Of a stretch of 64,000 nucleotides of DNA, positions 63,601 through 64,000 are shown in pieces. The notes beneath the pieces are model-generated. The model did not search any database, was not told the DNA's origin, and worked only from the letters and a program-made list of their open reading frames with translations. Position numbers and translations under genes: made by a program. The first letter of the stretch is position 1; every line of letters starts with the position of its first letter. Source of the DNA: an uncultured Mucispirillum sp. (GTDB lineage Bacteria > Chrysiogenota > Deferribacteres > Deferribacterales > Mucispirillaceae); assembly GCA_944323205.1 (NCBI GenBank), contig CALURO010000004.1, positions 62,001 through 126,000 of the forward strand. The letters run 5' to 3'.

Positions 63601-64000
63601 AGCAAAAAGTTGTTTAAAGTAGTTAAATAAAAGCTGCGGTTTTTCACTTAATACTGCAAGTGCAGCATCATTACCCATTGAGCCAACAGGTTCTGCACCT
63701 TTTTCTGCCATAGGTTTGATAATAAAATCAAAATCTTCTTTAGTATATCCAAAGAGTTTTTGTTTTTTTATAATATTTCTTGAAGGTTCAGCAGGTGAAA
63801 GTAATTCAAAAAGCCCGTGAACATATATTCTGTTTTCATTTATCCATCTTCTATATGGCAGGTTTCTAGCAGCAGTTTTTTTAACGGCAGCATCAGATAT
63901 TATTCTATGATTTTCTAAATCACAGTATATAATTTCTCCAGGACGAAGTCTGCCTTTTTTTAGTACTTTATCTGCTGGAATATCTAATACACCAGTTTCT
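60694..64000 (-). CDS. gltB: Glutamate synthase large subunit, partial (N-terminus beyond right edge)
   Basis: Makes glutamate from 2-oxoglutarate and glutamine. The frame stays open from 60694 to the right edge, giving about 1,100 C-terminal residues. The N-terminal glutaminase domain is missing from the window. Present are the central region (KGRLRPGEIIYCD), the FMN-binding synthase domain (GHDGGTGASPLTSIKHAG, GQLPGHKVDAFIAKLR), the 3Fe-4S motif MRQCHSNTCPVGIATQ and the C-terminal GxGxG beta-helix (GGTGGKIFLNGQAGERFAIRN in parts). An internal ATG at 63711 is not the true start, because the homologous sequence continues upstream. First gene of gltB-gltD-dapL. Confidence 0.95.
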   Translation of the reverse strand, partial: ETGVLDIPADKVLKKGRLRPGEIIYCDLENHRIISDAAVKKTAARNLPYRRWINENRIYVHGLFELLSPAEPSRNIIKKQKLFGYTKEDFDFIIKPMAEKGAEPVGSMGNDAALAVLSEKPQLLFNYFKQLFAQVTNPPIDSIREDLVMSLITFIGNKGNILEDGAYHARVIELPRPIITNDELKRLRSIREDGFQSAVINISFRNDLEQSLKNIAEIAVEKVKEGCPILILSDKHIEEGYTPIPSLLAVTAVNKALSKAGIRPESAVILETGEAREIMHFALLLGYGATAVCPYLALESISALVDDNEIKADKVKATENYIKAIDKGLLKVMSKMGISTLRSYRSGQLFEAVGLNSDIIKEYFTGTASRINGIGLKEIEHEALMRRKAADEHNENMLSSGGQYHYRKDGEHHLWTPESMTLFRQAVQSNNKEKYKAYAKLINEQSKHLCTLRGLFEFATAVPVPLEEVESASSIVKRFVTGAMSLGSISPEAHETIAIAMNKLGGMSNCGEGGEDPERYKPNEKGEVRSSAIKQIASGRFGVTIEYLANAKELQIKMAQGAKPGEGGQLPGHKVDAFIAKLRHSMPNVSLISPPPHHDIYSIEDLAQLIYDLRNSNPEARISVKLVSEVGVGTIAAGVAKAHSDVILISGHDGGTGASPLTSIKHAGLPWELGLAEAQQTLVLNKLRGRVRLQTDGQLKTGRDVIIAALLGAEEFGFATTVLASLGCVMMRQCHSNTCPVGIATQDKELRKKFTGKPEYVENFLIFIAEEVREYLAALGLRTLDEAIGRSDLLQVNKAIEFYKTKNLDFSKILQTVSGKEIKYSGTSAYELENYDRKYLLDAFKESVETGKAKTVDLEIKNINRTVGTELSHNIAKKYGLKGLDDDTINVNFKGCAGQSFGAFLAHGITFNLEGEANDFVGKGISGGKIIVKPAKNATFEASENVVAGNVIGYGGTGGKIFLNGQAGERFAIRNSGFISVVEGIGDHGCEYMTGGRVVILGNTGVNFAAGMTGGIAYVLDMSNDFDLRCNTSSVDLENIEPGSDDEKELLSLLNEHIKYTDSQKAKEITANWENYRDMFVKVFPVDYKKALQAIKENGSN

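Noticed and set aside
60694..63711. gltB starting at ATG 63711
   Set aside because: The upstream frame to the window edge keeps glutamate synthase similarity (for example KGRLRPGEIIYCD), so the gene continues outside.
1..64000. CRISPR arrays, prophage structural genes, transposases, rRNA genes
   Set aside because: I looked for regular repeats and hallmark proteins and saw none.

Overview
The window is strongly AT-rich and densely packed with genes. It reads as a chromosomal segment of a Gram-negative anaerobe with a small, low-GC genome. The evidence is a complete Rnf complex (rnfCDGEAB), an EptA-like lipid A modifying family, lipoproteins with lipoboxes, a sigma-54 enhancer-binding regulator, LL-diaminopimelate aminotransferase, an endonuclease-type MutL, and PilZ/STAS signalling proteins. 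The mix fits the Deferribacterota (for example a Mucispirillum-like gut organism). That placement is inference from gene content and remembered relatives, not a database result. I saw no transposase, integrase, rRNA operon, plasmid origin or CRISPR array.

Layout. 1-2.1 kb, minus strand: a cupin DUF985 gene cut by the left edge and an EptA-like membrane protein with a degraded active site. 2.1-8.0 kb: aspA, a small exported protein, rpsO-pnp, then minus-strand genes for a frame-broken or unusually initiated ferredoxin, a Tat-exported protein and a META-domain lipoprotein. 8.1-12.7 kb: dut, glgP, a hotdog thioesterase and a globin-like/PsiE fusion membrane protein. 12.8-14.2 kb, minus strand: pepV. 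14.2-21.0 kb: a structured leader followed by the translation operon rimP-nusA-ylxR-infB-rbfA-truB. 21.1-23.5 kb: DUF302 protein, tRNA-Gly and tRNA-Cys, an exported protein and a DsbA-like lipoprotein. 23.5-31 kb: mutL-miaA-ftsB-xseA, then greA-pgsA-plsY. 30-36.4 kb: ribD-ribE-ribBA-ribH-nusB and an RNA-turnover group (unknown gene, DUF4911, yhaM, ymdB). 36.4-43.4 kb: rpiB, glyA, comEB and the six rnf genes. 43.4-55.5 kb: pyrF-pyrE, PilZ and STAS proteins, rlmN, bcp, xseB-ispA-dxs-tlyA-nadK-recN, dedA and an M23 peptidase. 55.5-57.1 kb, minus strand: a GAF/sigma-54 regulator. 57.2-58.0 kb: a two-gene cassette (Cys-rich microprotein plus DUF1643). 58.0 kb to the end, minus strand: dapL-gltD-gltB, with the 5' end of gltB beyond the right edge.

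Most genes are housekeeping genes in tightly overlapping operons. The points that deserve attention are: (1) a C9 tract inside the -35/-10 spacer of the promoter for the microprotein/DUF1643 cassette, which looks like a phase-variable switch; (2) dxs, which has no ATG, GTG or TTG in frame for its first 166 codons and probably starts at AUA behind a good Shine-Dalgarno; (3) a ferredoxin gene with no in-frame start, next to a short AT repeat; (4) a chain of perfect stem-loops ending in an intrinsic terminator just ahead of rimP-nusA; (5) an EptA homologue that seems to have lost its metal ligands; (6) a globin-like sensor fused to a PsiE membrane domain.
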